A stretch of DNA of 58,963 nucleotides, from positions 1 through 58,963 of the forward strand of contig JAJEDY010000072.1 of NCBI GenBank assembly GCA_022821275.1. Reading direction: 5' to 3'. Below the pieces are notes generated by a model, which ran no database searches, was not told where the DNA came from, and was given only the letters and a program-made list of their open reading frames with translations. The translations under genes and the position numbers were made by a program. Positions within the stretch are counted from its first letter, which is position 1; each line of letters opens with the position of its first letter. This document shows, piece by piece, positions 6,858-16,700 of this stretch. Source of the stretch: Candidatus Latescibacterota bacterium (GTDB taxonomy: Bacteria > Latescibacterota > UBA2968).

Positions 6858-7387
6858 TTAAAACAGATCGATTGATACTCAGGCCGTTTAGCCTTGTGGA
6901 TGTTGAAGATGTCCTGTCATACGCATCCGATCCGGAATGGGCGCGCTTTCTTCCGGTTCCCCAACCGTACACGAGAGCACATGCCGAAAAATTTGTAGCA
7001 GGTCAAGTATTGCAGGATCGCAAAACACGCGCATCCTGGGCGATTGAATACGCTGGATCGGTTATTGGTGGAATTAATATTGGGTTTAATTTTGATCATC
7101 GCGTTGGCGAAATGGGCTATAGCATTGCCCGACACTTTTGGGGAAAAGGCCTGACTACGGAAGCTGCGGGTGCTGTTATCGACGAATCGTTTTCAGCCTA
7201 TCCAGATTTGAATCGCATTCGCGCTGGTGCCGATGAGAGAAATGTCGGTTCTCTCCGGGTCATGGAGAAGCTCGGAATGGTCCGTGAAGGTGTCTTGCGC
7301 CAGGATCAATATCTGAGAGGCGAATTTAGAAACATGGTGTGGTGCGGGTTATTGCGTGATGAATGGGAGGCGCGAAAAAATAGGTGA
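6842..7387 (+). CDS. GNAT acetyltransferase, RimJ/RimL type
   Basis: A 181-residue protein with the RimJ/L pattern: TDRLILRPFSLVDVEDVL at the N-terminus, the acetyl-CoA loop region ARHFWGKGLTTEAAGAVI (about residues 98-115), then NVGSLRVMEKLGMVREGVLR. Such enzymes acetylate protein N-termini, antibiotics or small metabolites. It overlaps the racemase-like gene by 16 bp, suggesting co-transcription. An in-frame TTG at 6830 is a less likely start. Confidence 0.85.
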   Translation: MLSELIKTDRLILRPFSLVDVEDVLSYASDPEWARFLPVPQPYTRAHAEKFVAGQVLQDRKTRASWAIEYAGSVIGGINIGFNFDHRVGEMGYSIARHFWGKGLTTEAAGAVIDESFSAYPDLNRIRAGADERNVGSLRVMEKLGMVREGVLRQDQYLRGEFRNMVWCGLLRDEWEARKNR

Positions 7388-7391
7388 ACTT

Positions 7392-7865
7392 ATGCGGATC
7401 AGTTTAAAGAAAGCATCTATTAGAGACGCGGAATCTATTCACCGTCTTCAGGTGGAATCATTTTTGCCACTGCTTCGCAAGTATCGGGATTACGATGCGA
7501 ATCCAGCCAATGAAGAGGTCGAACGAGTTATCAACAGATTAAAGCAGCCCCATACCACTTACTACTTTATTATGCTTGATGGTGTGCAAATCGGAGCGAT
7601 CAGAATTATCTACGATGACGAGACCAAGCGGGCGAGGATTAGTCCCATGTTTATCATCCCAGAGCATCAGGGAAAGGGATATGGTCAGGATACCATCGCG
7701 CTCGTTGAGGATATTTTTGATGCGGAGTGCTGGGAGCTTGATACGATTCTGCAAGAGGAAGGCAACTGTTATTTTTATGAGAAAATGGGATACAGGAGAA
7801 CGGGAGTTACGCGAGAGATAAATGACCGAATGACTATTGTTCCTTATGAGAAATCATTGCGATGA
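7392..7865 (+). CDS. GNAT acetyltransferase
   Basis: A 157-residue GNAT domain. The acetyl-CoA binding loop is IIPEHQGKGYGQDTI (about residues 87-101), after the strand ARISPMF, with the C-terminal YFYEKMGYRRTG typical of the fold. ATG 7392 follows AGGTGA closely; a longer frame from 7356 would overlap the previous gene by 32 bp. It is not a copy of the preceding GNAT gene. The substrate is unknown. Confidence 0.82.
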   Translation: MRISLKKASIRDAESIHRLQVESFLPLLRKYRDYDANPANEEVERVINRLKQPHTTYYFIMLDGVQIGAIRIIYDDETKRARISPMFIIPEHQGKGYGQDTIALVEDIFDAECWELDTILQEEGNCYFYEKMGYRRTGVTREINDRMTIVPYEKSLR

Positions 7866-7928
7866 AAATAGACGATTTGGCTGGATGCCACTGGTGCGAC
7901 AAAAGCACTGGGGAAGAGAGAATAAAAA

Positions 7929-8429
7929 ATGAGTGATACTATTGCTCAGTTTGAGATGCCAACATGGGATCCCTGTCCATTTTGTGAAATAGTTGCTGGA
8001 CGCGGTGAAAATAGGCCTGTTATCAATTCAACGGAGAAGACGCTTGCGGTGCTCAATCCCAGGCAGTTTGAAATCGGACAGCTTCTCGTTGTTCCTCGCC
8101 GCCATGCGCCGACGATATTGGATCTGACGGATGATGAGGCGGGTGAAATTATGAAGACGGTCCGAATAGCAGCGGAGGCACTTGTTAAAACGTTTAATCC
8201 GGATGGGATTACGGTTTATCAGAATAATGGCGTGGCCAGCTTGCAGGAGGTGCCACATTTTCACATGCACGTTGTGCCTCGCCGGAAGTCGAGCAACTGG
8301 GGAAGTGGCCCTCCGCATATCGCTGCCTTACAACCGAAAGATGGGGGTATGAAGCAGAAGGTGACCGTGTCCTGGGAACGGGCAGAAGAGATTGCGTCTA
8401 TTATAAGGCCGAATTTTAAGACGATTTAG
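7929..8429 (+). CDS. HIT-family nucleotide hydrolase/transferase
   Basis: A 166-residue histidine-triad protein. HFHMHVV (about residues 110-116) is the catalytic His triad. CPFCEIVAG at residues 16-24 is the usual N-terminal zinc-type Cys pair. HIT hydrolases split adenosine phosphoramidates, including adenylated amino acids. The C-terminus is slightly longer than in HinT. It ends one base before the hflX start and may be co-transcribed with it. Confidence 0.88.
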   Translation: MSDTIAQFEMPTWDPCPFCEIVAGRGENRPVINSTEKTLAVLNPRQFEIGQLLVVPRRHAPTILDLTDDEAGEIMKTVRIAAEALVKTFNPDGITVYQNNGVASLQEVPHFHMHVVPRRKSSNWGSGPPHIAALQPKDGGMKQKVTVSWERAEEIASIIRPNFKTI

Positions 8430-9746
8430 ATGGGACAGCATATGGCTAATATGTACGATATTACAAAAGAACACGCGATTGAGCGGGGCATACTCGTCGG
8501 GCTTGCGTTGCCCGGTGTCTCTCTCGACGAAGCGCAAGATACGCTTGACGAACTCGGGCTTTTGGCGGATACAGCGGGTGTCGATGTTGCTGTGCAGGTG
8601 CTTCAGGAACGCCAGCGCAGAGATCCCGCGTATCTGATTGGTCGCGGCAAGGCAGAAGATCTCGTCGAACAGGTCGCAGAATCCCATGCACAGGTCGTTA
8701 TTTTTGACGAGGACCTTTCGCCAGCACAAACCCGCAATCTCGAAAATCTGATTGAGGTTAAGATCATCGATCGCAGCCGACTTATTCTGGATATTTTTGC
8801 CAGTCGCGCCAAGACCCGAGAAGCACAAACTCAGGTCGAGTTGGCTCAACTTATCTACATGTTGCCCAGGTTGACACGTCAATGGACCCATCTTTCGCGG
8901 CAGGCTGGCGGTACTGGAGGCTCTGGCGGTGTGGGTACGCGCGGTCCGGGTGAAACGCAGCTTGAGGTAGATCGGCGCGCGACCAATCGCCGCATTACGA
9001 TTCTCAAACAAGCACTGGGGCGCATTGCCAGACAACGCGCGATTGCCCGCAAACAACGCACCGATATTTTTCGCGCAGCACTTGTCGGTTATACCAATGC
9101 CGGCAAATCTACCCTTATGCGTGCCCTTTCTGGCGCCGATGTGTTGATTGAGGATCGGCTTTTTGCTACGCTCGATTCCACCACGCGGCGCATCTCCCTC
9201 GGCTATAACCGCGATATTCTTTTGTCCGATACCGTTGGTTTTATTAAAAAGCTGCCCCACCATCTGATCGCTTCTTTTCACAGTACCCTCGAAGAGGCTA
9301 TCGAAGCCGATCTTTTGCTTCACGTGGTTGACGTCAGTCATCCGGCTTGTGAAGAACATATCGCCACGGTGATTGAGGTGCTTGGAGAACTCGATGTGGC
9401 GGACAGACCGACTATGATGGTGTTTAACAAAAATGATCTGTTAGACGATCAGGCTCGACGCGCATATCTAAAAGCGACATATCCCGACGCGGTCTGGCTT
9501 TCTGCTGAGACGGGTGATGGACTCGAAGACCTGCGGTGGGCGATCTACAACCACCTTGAGGGCGACCGTTTGACGCTCATGGTTCAGATTCCCCAACGCG
9601 AGGGCAAACTCCTGTCAGAACTATACCGAATTGGCGAAGTTTTGCACACGGACTACAAGGGCAATGATGTTTTAATGGAGGTTAAACTCAGCCAACACAA
9701 TGCACAGCGTCTTTTGCCCGATGGTCGTTATCAAAACCTGTGCTGA
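8430..9746 (+). CDS. hflX: GTPase HflX (ribosome rescue/splitting factor)
   Basis: A 438-residue protein with full HflX architecture: an N-terminal glycine-rich domain with YLIGRGKAEDL, a coiled-coil linker with GTRGPGETQLE, then the G domain with G1 GYTNAGKST (about residues 220-228), G3 DTVGFI and G4 NKND, and a C-terminal domain. HflX splits stalled or idle 70S ribosomes, notably in heat stress. The start follows the HIT gene stop directly; ATG 8442 is an alternative. It converges with bactofilin across a bidirectional terminator. Confidence 0.97.
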   Translation: MGQHMANMYDITKEHAIERGILVGLALPGVSLDEAQDTLDELGLLADTAGVDVAVQVLQERQRRDPAYLIGRGKAEDLVEQVAESHAQVVIFDEDLSPAQTRNLENLIEVKIIDRSRLILDIFASRAKTREAQTQVELAQLIYMLPRLTRQWTHLSRQAGGTGGSGGVGTRGPGETQLEVDRRATNRRITILKQALGRIARQRAIARKQRTDIFRAALVGYTNAGKSTLMRALSGADVLIEDRLFATLDSTTRRISLGYNRDILLSDTVGFIKKLPHHLIASFHSTLEEAIEADLLLHVVDVSHPACEEHIATVIEVLGELDVADRPTMMVFNKNDLLDDQARRAYLKATYPDAVWLSAETGDGLEDLRWAIYNHLEGDRLTLMVQIPQREGKLLSELYRIGEVLHTDYKGNDVLMEVKLSQHNAQRLLPDGRYQNLC

Positions 9747-9786
9747 ACAAGATGCAATATCAGTGGGTTAGCTATCTGGAGAAACA

Positions 9787-9819
9787 AAAAAAAACGCGCG
9801 TCATAAACGCGCGTTTTTT
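9787..9819. terminator. Bidirectional rho-independent terminator
   Basis: ACGCGCG (9794-9800) and CGCGCGT (9808-9814) pair around a TCATAAA loop, flanked by an A run on the left and a T run on the right. It can serve hflX on the + strand and bactofilin on the - strand. Confidence 0.85.
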
Positions 9820-9836
9820 GTCTATCGCAGTGTCGA

Positions 9837-10289
9837 TCAATCTGCCACTTGCTTGACATTATCTTGTTTCGCTATATCCATATCCTCCTGCTTTTCTATA
9901 TCTACAGTATTGGGTGCTACAGCACATGTTCCGTGCAGCACAGCACCTTCTTCGACCACCAGTACCTGAGTCGTAATGTCGCCATTGACCTCAGCACCGG
10001 AGCCAAGCCTTACTGAACGCGAAGCATCCAGAGGTCCTTTGACACGTCCGTCAACAACCGCATCTTTTACCTGGATCAAATCGGCCTCCACCTCACCCTG
10101 AGTACCGACGACAAGTGAACCAGAAGACGTGATTTTCCCGCGAAAAGTCCCATCTATGCGAATGCTATCGGTGACCTCAAAGTGCCCTTCCACAACCGAT
10201 CCTTCGCCCACAATTGTATTGATGGCTTCTACGTGGTTTTGTTTGTTAAACTTCGCTATTTTTGAGGTAAGAAATCGCGCGGATTGCAT
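9837..10289 (-). CDS. Bactofilin (polymer-forming cytoskeletal protein)
   Basis: A 150-residue bactofilin. The central domain, about residues 25-120, has the repeating beta-helix pattern (SIRIDGTFRGKI, SLVVGTQGEVEADLIQVKDAVVDGRVKG, SVRLGSGAEVNGDI), flanked by short disordered ends. Bactofilins form nucleotide-free filaments on the inner membrane and position cell-wall enzymes. The gene overlaps the 3' end of the M23 peptidase gene by 34 bp and has its own G-rich ribosome site. This pairing is common and suggests the filament localises that peptidase. Confidence 0.92.
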   Translation of the reverse strand: MQSARFLTSKIAKFNKQNHVEAINTIVGEGSVVEGHFEVTDSIRIDGTFRGKITSSGSLVVGTQGEVEADLIQVKDAVVDGRVKGPLDASRSVRLGSGAEVNGDITTQVLVVEEGAVLHGTCAVAPNTVDIEKQEDMDIAKQDNVKQVAD

Positions 10290-11089
10290 GCCCGCCCCCC
10301 TTCGATAACTTCGTAGTGTAAATGAGGTTCACGGCTTTGCGTTGAGGTGCCTACCAGTGCAATGTATTGCCCTTGTCTGACATAGTCTCCTTCTTTGACC
10401 AGCAGTGCGCGGTTGTGACCATACCGCGTGGTATAAATGCCACCGTGCTCAATAACCACCATATGCCCGAACTCGGGATCAAAATCTGCAAATGTCACCT
10501 GTCCACTGGCGGTGGCCTGCACGGGCGTTCCTGCACTGGCAGCGATATCAATCCCCGAATGGCATTTTTCGAATACGCCTGTCGGAGATAACCCATTGGC
10601 GCAGTTATCTCCCCCTTCAAACGCGCGTGTCACCCATCCAAGAGATGGGGGCACAGGCCAGATTGTGGGAATCCAGTGCATGTCCAGACCAACCCGCGGT
10701 TTATTTTCCACCAATAGGGTTTTTATTTCATAGTATCCTTCGATGTACTCCGCTTCATCGGGTATTGGCGACAAGCCCATGCGCCCTGCCAATATAGAAC
10801 GCAGTTTTTGTTCTCCGACCTGCATGCGCGTTACCACTTGCGCCAGTTCATCCACGCGGGCAACGTCGGCGTGTAGATGCTCATTTTCCTGTTCAAGAGT
10901 TTGCGCGGTGTGTTTCCAATACGTGGCTCTCCAGAAAAAAAACAGACCGATAAATATCATACACAGCGCAAAGACCAATCCCGAGCCTATCCCCAATAGC
11001 ATGCGATAACCGAGCTTAAACTTCAGGGTTCTCGATCCATCGTCTGGAATGATCAGCACCGAAAAATTTTTGCGTTGCCAGTTCAACAC
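10256..11089 (-). CDS. M23 (LytM) family murein peptidase, membrane anchored
   Basis: A 277-residue protein with an N-terminal transmembrane helix (about residues 28-52), a coiled coil (HTAQTLEQENEHLHADVARV) and a C-terminal LytM domain. The zinc ligands are visible: HSGIDIA (H-x3-D), HLHYE (H-x-H). It would cut peptide cross-links in the periplasm. Translation appears to begin at GTG 11089 or TTG 11086, next to GGAGG; the spacing is short for both. It is coupled to the bactofilin gene downstream. Confidence 0.9.
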   Translation of the reverse strand: MLNWQRKNFSVLIIPDDGSRTLKFKLGYRMLLGIGSGLVFALCMIFIGLFFFWRATYWKHTAQTLEQENEHLHADVARVDELAQVVTRMQVGEQKLRSILAGRMGLSPIPDEAEYIEGYYEIKTLLVENKPRVGLDMHWIPTIWPVPPSLGWVTRAFEGGDNCANGLSPTGVFEKCHSGIDIAASAGTPVQATASGQVTFADFDPEFGHMVVIEHGGIYTTRYGHNRALLVKEGDYVRQGQYIALVGTSTQSREPHLHYEVIEGGRACNPRDFLPQK

Positions 11090-11146
11090 GCCTCCATGAA
11101 TGGTTTGAGCTATGGGTGTGCAATATAAGGGGCACTAAACCAGAAG

Positions 11147-11641
11147 TCAACGGGCGTTTTTAAGTGTGTGATCGGCCAAAATGTGAAATAGATCGGGCAA
11201 ACACAGCCCCGCAAGTGCCCATATAACGATTTTGAGGTCCAGGTCTTTCAAGTCGTCAAACGACATTTTCCAGCCCAGATCAAAAAATGCGTTGGCTATA
11301 GCTGCGATCGCGTACACAACGATGAAAATATAAAGCACCCGGGTCAAGGTGCCCAGAATCGGCGTATGAGAAAGCCCTCTGTGTTTGAAAATATGAGCAT
11401 ACGGCCGCCACAGCAAACGCAAAATTCCCCAGTTTTTCAACGGGTCACTGGCTTTTAAGTCCAGATCGGGCGATAGTAAAAATGTGCCAAATAAGTAAGC
11501 AACCACAAAAACAGTTCCGTTTTCGACCATTTCATCGCGTCCGAAATATTCGACGAGTGGCTTCCAAAAACAGGCTCCTATGCCGATAATGATCACCAAT
11601 AAAAAAAGATCAATCCGCGTATGTGTTTTACCCGATGGCAT
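11147..11641 (-). CDS. DUF2227-like metal-binding membrane protein
   Basis: A 164-residue protein that begins MPSGKTHTRID and has LLSPDLDL, KHRGLSHTP and DLFHILADH, a His/Asp pattern shared with the DUF2227 putative metal-binding family. Several hydrophobic helices (about residues 11-30, 42-58, 93-117, 134-150) indicate an inner-membrane protein. The function is not established; the conserved His/Asp residues resemble a membrane metal-dependent hydrolase site. It stands alone between the M23 gene and a terminator. Confidence 0.75.
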   Translation of the reverse strand: MPSGKTHTRIDLFLLVIIIGIGACFWKPLVEYFGRDEMVENGTVFVVAYLFGTFLLSPDLDLKASDPLKNWGILRLLWRPYAHIFKHRGLSHTPILGTLTRVLYIFIVVYAIAAIANAFFDLGWKMSFDDLKDLDLKIVIWALAGLCLPDLFHILADHTLKNAR

Positions 11642-11668
11642 GTCAAACGCCCTCCAAAAATACCATGC

Positions 11669-11709
11669 AAAAAAGGGTCAACACTCGTGCGAGCATTGAC
11701 CCTTTTTTT
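11669..11709 (-). terminator. Rho-independent terminator of the efflux operon
   Basis: GGGTCAA (11675-11681) pairs with TTGACCC (11696-11702), with an inner CTCG/CGAG stem and A/T runs outside. Reading leftward it follows the hypothetical gene at 11722-12180, the last gene of the RND operon. Confidence 0.8.
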
Positions 11710-11721
11710 ATTTTTTTTGCT

Positions 11722-12180
11722 TCAAAATCCTTTTTTTAATTGTACCTGCATCTTTCTCTGAAACACATCGCCTTTTATATCTACTGCCACACCTTTGATG
11801 TTCACAATACCCCGATCCATCTTCGGGGGAGGCAAACCACTCTCATCTTCTTTTAAAAATAGATGCACGGAAAAAAGAATCGCTGCGCCACCGGCAACGC
11901 CCAACACCATAGCGCGGGTGTCATGACGCTTGGAATTATCGTAAAATTCTCGCGCTAATGCAGAGGTGCCGGCTTGTTTGTAAAGATCATAAGCATCATT
12001 GGCCTCTTTTTTGGCATCGACTGCTTGCTTAACAAGTACGCCGCCCAGGCCCAGCATCATCGCACCGTGAAATTTTGAGCGCATCAAAAAATCCTTGCCC
12101 ATAGCCTGGGCAGGTACAGCCGTGCTCAAGAGCAGGGCAACCACAACCAATCCAATACCAGTTCGATAAAACATACTCAT
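11722..12180 (-). CDS. Exported protein of unknown function, distal gene of the efflux operon
   Basis: A 152-residue protein I do not recognise. It has a signal peptide (hydrophobic residues about 7-22, likely cleavage after AQA), an alpha-helical stretch rich in Ala and Lys, and a second hydrophobic segment (AMVLGVAGGAAILFSVHLFL, about residues 90-109). The C-terminal 40 residues alternate Val/Ile with Lys/Asp as in beta strands. It lies 15 bp behind tolC and ahead of the operon terminator, so it may be an accessory of the efflux complex. Nothing catalytic is visible. Confidence 0.65.
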   Translation of the reverse strand: MSMFYRTGIGLVVVALLLSTAVPAQAMGKDFLMRSKFHGAMMLGLGGVLVKQAVDAKKEANDAYDLYKQAGTSALAREFYDNSKRHDTRAMVLGVAGGAAILFSVHLFLKEDESGLPPPKMDRGIVNIKGVAVDIKGDVFQRKMQVQLKKGF

Positions 12181-12195
12181 AAATTTGCCTCCGTA

Positions 12196-13569
12196 CTATT
12201 CAGGATTTCCAACAACGGGTGTGCCAATTTCGTTTTCCAAATTCGCCATTTCGATCAGATAGTTGTATTTTGATTGCACGAGATTGTTGCGCGCATTAAA
12301 CAAATCGCGCTGAGCAGTCAACCGCTCGAGAAAAGTTCCCCCGCCAAAATTATACCGCTCTTCTTCCAGCTTAAAATTTTCTTCAGCCGCTTCCACAGCT
12401 ACTTCATTTGCTTCGATCAAACGCCGAAAGCGTTCCAGGTTGAGATAGCGCAGTCGAATGGTCAATGCTTTTTGTCGTTTGGCTTGATCTAACCGCTCCT
12501 GGCTGAGCAAGTATTGCAGCTTTTGGCGTTTCAAGTTGTTGCTCGTGTTGAAGTTGAAAAGGGGCATGCTCACGCTGAGACCAATACCATAGCCATAGTT
12601 CTTGAGGAATAGGTCTTCTATACCGCTAAATTCCTCATCCTTACCAATACTCCAGCTATAGGCATTCATGTTCATCGTTATTCTGGGATGGTACAAACCT
12701 TTTCTCGTCGCATTGTAAGTGTCTCGGGATGCCAGCATACCGTACTTGCTGTCCAGGATGTCGGGGTGTTCTTTAAGGGCTATAGATAGTGCATCGGAAA
12801 AAGAATATTTTGGAGACAGAAGTTCAAACTCTTCTTCTGATGGGATAATATCTACATCCGTGCCCAGGCCCATTGTAAATGCCAGGTTCGACTGGGCGAT
12901 GCGTACATCGTTTTCTCGTTGAATCAGGGTTGCGCGCAAAGCCGCCAGAGCCGATTTTGCGTTCGTCACCTGTAAAATTGCCGCGGATCCAATCTCGTAC
13001 AGGGTTTCTGCACGACGCAGGCTTTCTTCGGATACTCGCACGCGCTCTTGTTGGACTTCCAATAGTTTGATGGCTTGTAACAGTTGAAAGTAGCGCTGTT
13101 TGGTCTGAAAAATGATCGTTTGGCGAGTGCCTACTTGCTGCATTTGCGTCTGCATCAGGCTGTTTTTTGCGCTCGATAGCTGGGAGATGATTTGACCGTC
13201 ATAAATCGGCATTGTCAGTCCACCAACTCTGAAATTTTGTCCACCGGTAATGCGGTCTTCCCCCAATAACTGCACCAGCGTGCCGGTCGTCTGATCCAGA
13301 ACTTGCCCTTCACGAGGTCCCTGAACACCTCTGCTGATGCTCCATGACATATTAGAATTGGTCGGGAAGAAACTATTCCGCGCATTATCTACCTGGGTCT
13401 CGGCAATCGCAACCGTGTACTTAAATTGCTCAATTTGGGCACTGCTTGTCAGCGAGATCTCCACACACTCATTTAGCGTGAGGCGCATTTCTCTTCGCTC
13501 TTCCTGGGCACTTGTATTCACACTTGCAAAGATAATTGTCAATACTGCGATATATCTAATACAATGCAT
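12196..13569 (-). CDS. TolC-family outer-membrane efflux channel
   Basis: A 457-residue protein with a signal peptide (residues 1-21) and two structurally repeated halves of long amphipathic helices, typical of TolC/OprM. Examples are LTLNECVEISL near the N-terminus and the second-repeat start FSDALSIALKEHPDIL. As a trimer it would span the outer membrane and periplasm and accept substrates from the RND pump encoded upstream. It follows the pump gene after a 189-bp gap that holds a G-rich tract. Confidence 0.9.
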   Translation of the reverse strand: MHCIRYIAVLTIIFASVNTSAQEERREMRLTLNECVEISLTSSAQIEQFKYTVAIAETQVDNARNSFFPTNSNMSWSISRGVQGPREGQVLDQTTGTLVQLLGEDRITGGQNFRVGGLTMPIYDGQIISQLSSAKNSLMQTQMQQVGTRQTIIFQTKQRYFQLLQAIKLLEVQQERVRVSEESLRRAETLYEIGSAAILQVTNAKSALAALRATLIQRENDVRIAQSNLAFTMGLGTDVDIIPSEEEFELLSPKYSFSDALSIALKEHPDILDSKYGMLASRDTYNATRKGLYHPRITMNMNAYSWSIGKDEEFSGIEDLFLKNYGYGIGLSVSMPLFNFNTSNNLKRQKLQYLLSQERLDQAKRQKALTIRLRYLNLERFRRLIEANEVAVEAAEENFKLEEERYNFGGGTFLERLTAQRDLFNARNNLVQSKYNYLIEMANLENEIGTPVVGNPE

Positions 13570-13726
13570 CGTTCAATTCTCCATGTTTCGGCAAATAGAG
13601 TGACTATCGTTGTTACAAGGGTTAGACGAAAAAACGCCAAAAAAGTTACCGGATATTTGCTTACTCGTTATAAAAACTACAAGTGTTTAAGAAAAAGGAA
13701 AGTTGCCAAAAGTCAATTGGAAAAAA

Positions 13727-13757
13727 ACGGGGGCTGGGGGCTGGAGACTGGGGACTG
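13727..13757 (+). repeat. G-rich tract between pump and tolC genes
   Basis: Runs of four to five G separated by CT, CTGGAGACT and ACT (variants of a GGGGCT/GGGGACT unit) lie just beyond the pump gene stop on the opposite strand. It is close to, but does not strictly satisfy, a four-tract quadruplex pattern because the fourth run has two G and one spacer is nine bases. Confidence 0.45.
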
Positions 13758-13758
13758 G

Positions 13759-16700
13759 TCATTCGCCGCGGTCCATGAGTGAATATACGGTTGGTATAAT
13801 TACCAGTGTTAATAGGGTGGAACTGATTAGCCCGGCGACGACGGTGATCGCCATTGGCGTGCGGATTTCCGCGCCATCGCCCAGGCCGAGTGCCATGGGC
13901 AATAATCCCAGTACGGTTGTCGCTGTGGTCATCAAGATGGGGCGCAATCGCACTTCGCCGGCCTGCACAATTGCTTCCAGTTTGGACAGACCACTGCGCC
14001 GCAGGTGATTGATATAATCTACGAGTACAATGGCATTGTTCACGACAATGCCCGCCAGCATGATAACGCCCAGAAAGACTACGACGGAAAGGGGGATGCC
14101 GGTGAGAAATAGAATGACGATTACGCCAATTAGTGCCAGTGGAATGCTAAACATGATTACGAATGGATGGAGGAATGATTCAAATTGCGAGGCCATTACG
14201 ATGTACACGAGAAAAATTGCGAGGCCCAATGCAAAGGTCAAACTGTTCAACGATGTCTCCATTTCCTTGTTTTGTCCACCAATGACCATGGACACATCCT
14301 GGGGTACTTCCATGGTTTCCAATGCCCGCTGAATCATAGCGGTCATTGTTCCCAGGTCTATTCCGCTCACATTGGCTGAGATCAGAACCGCGCGCTGTTG
14401 ATCTATGCGCCGAATTTCACTCGGTCCTTCGTGTACTTCAATATCGGCTACCGCAGATAGGCGGATGGGCACTTGCTGACGCCCCGGGTTCACGACCAGC
14501 CGACGCAATTCAGTTACTCCGGCGCGGTCGGCTTCATCTACGCGCACCAGCACATCGATGCGCCGGTCGGCTTCTCGAAAGCGCGTTACCACATTGCCCT
14601 GTACTTTTTCGCGCACCAGCGAGGCGACCTGGCGCACGTTCAGGTTATATTTGGCTAATAATTCGCGTTTATAGACAATTTGCACTTCCGGGTTGCCGCG
14701 CTGAAGGCTCGACTTTACATCGTAGAGTCCGGGTATGTCGCTCATTACCCGTTCGGCTTCGCGCCCCAATTGGGTCAGTGTTGGCAAATCATAACCGCGA
14801 ATTTCCACTTCGATAGGCGTCTTGAAACTAAATAGTGCGGGGCGTGAAAAATCGGCTTTTATTTGCGGTAAATCCGAGAGCCTGTTTCGCAAATCAGACA
14901 TCAATACGTCTTCGCGCTGTGCCAAAACACTTTCCCCTCTGATGCCACCCCAAATACGCGAGGGCAATGTCAGGAGGTCTTGCCCCCAACCCGCCATTAC
15001 ATTTTGAGTGTTCTCTGTTTCGATATCCTCCAGTACTACAGACACGACTCCGGTGTGCTCGCCTTGATCAGATGATGTGATATCGGTTTTATCCACGCCA
15101 ACTGTCGAAGAAATCGCGCCTACATCGTATGTATCCATCACTCGCGATTCAATGAGTTTCATGGTTTCATCGGTCATTTCGAGCGGTGTGCCTACAGGCA
15201 AACCAATATCTATATTAAATTCGCCCTGATGTACCTGTGGGATCAATTCATTGCCCAATCGGGGCAACAAGACCATCCAGCATATTGCAAAAGGTACCAC
15301 AGCACCCGCTACAATGCTCAGTCTGTTGTGCAAAGCCCAGCGGATAAAAGGCGTGTAAGCACGCCGAATGGTTGCAAAACCACGCTCAAATAAAAACACC
15401 ACGGGCGCGAGGATGGGCAACAGGACAAGGGCGATTACCAGCAATGCGACCAGTCCGGTTAAAAACACAAACATGAGTGTCGTGATCAGTATTTTACCGA
15501 CCAGGATGAGTGTGGTAAAGATCAGGAATCGAAGAATGAAATAAACTGCGCCGAGGACAAAAAGCAGCGAAATGCCCACTGCGCTGAGGAGCAGGGGAAC
15601 GATTTTTAAAATGCGCTTCCAGACCGTGCGATCCCAGGCCCAGTGGAACAGGCGTTTCAATGTTCTACCCGTCCATTTTGTTTGCACTCCCAGGTCGCGC
15701 CCCAAATTTTGGGGTGTCACAAATGCCAGCAAATCATCCCATATTATTCGCACCCACGCTTTGCCAAACAGGTCGCGATCCTCAGCCCAGGCACATACAG
15801 GTCCCCACAGGCGATTTATTTCCTGGCGCCATAATGGCCCAGAACCGAGCCAACAATAAAATCCCCATCCGGGATAGATGATGGGGTATAGAAGGACCGC
15901 CAATACGATGCATACGGCTTTGAGTGCCACCACTGCGATTACACTTGCGAGCCACACTGTGCGGGCGATGTATTCGCCCAGCAAATAGATAAAGCCAATT
16001 GGCACGCGCATCAACAGCGTGCTAAAATTTATGGCGTGATATTGAAGTGCATTTTCGCCCCTGTTTTTCAGGCCCATGCCCTCGAGTAACCAGGCTACCG
16101 AGCGCAATTGCAATACCTCAGACTGCATCAGACGCCGGCCCTGTCCTTCGCTATCGCCGCGTGCCAGATGCACTTGCCGCGAAGCCAGCATGGGGATAAA
16201 GAAGAGCGCGACGCCCAGCGATGCCAGGAGTGAAAACACAACGGTTAGTGCCATGTCGCCAAAGATTTGCCCGGCCACGCCCTCCACAAATACAATGGGA
16301 AAGAACACCGCCACAGTTGTCAGGGTGGATGCAAAAACCGCCCCGCCAACTTCCCCAGTTCCCCGGATGGTGGCGGAGATCATATCGTCGCCTTCTTCGC
16401 GGCATCGAAAAATGCTTTCCAATACGACAATGGCATTGTCAACCAGCATGCCAATACCGAGTGCCAACCCGCCCAAAGACATGATATTTAAGGATACGCC
16501 AAAGATGTTCATGGGGGCAAAGGTCGCCACAATTGAGATTGGGATGGCGAGACCCACAATAGCTGTGTGAGATGGATTGCGAAGGAATATGTACAGGACC
16601 AGTATGGCCAATAACCCGCCTATCAGCGCGGTTTGTTTGACTTCATTGACCGATGATTCGATAAATGTCGATTGGTCGGATAGCAATTCCATATCTACGC

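Noticed and set aside
526-8429. Integron gene-cassette array
   Set aside because: Gene types fit, but no integrase gene and no attC pattern (RYYYAAC...GTTRRRY arms) is seen; the hairpin of repeat A does not match, and several genes overlap each other.
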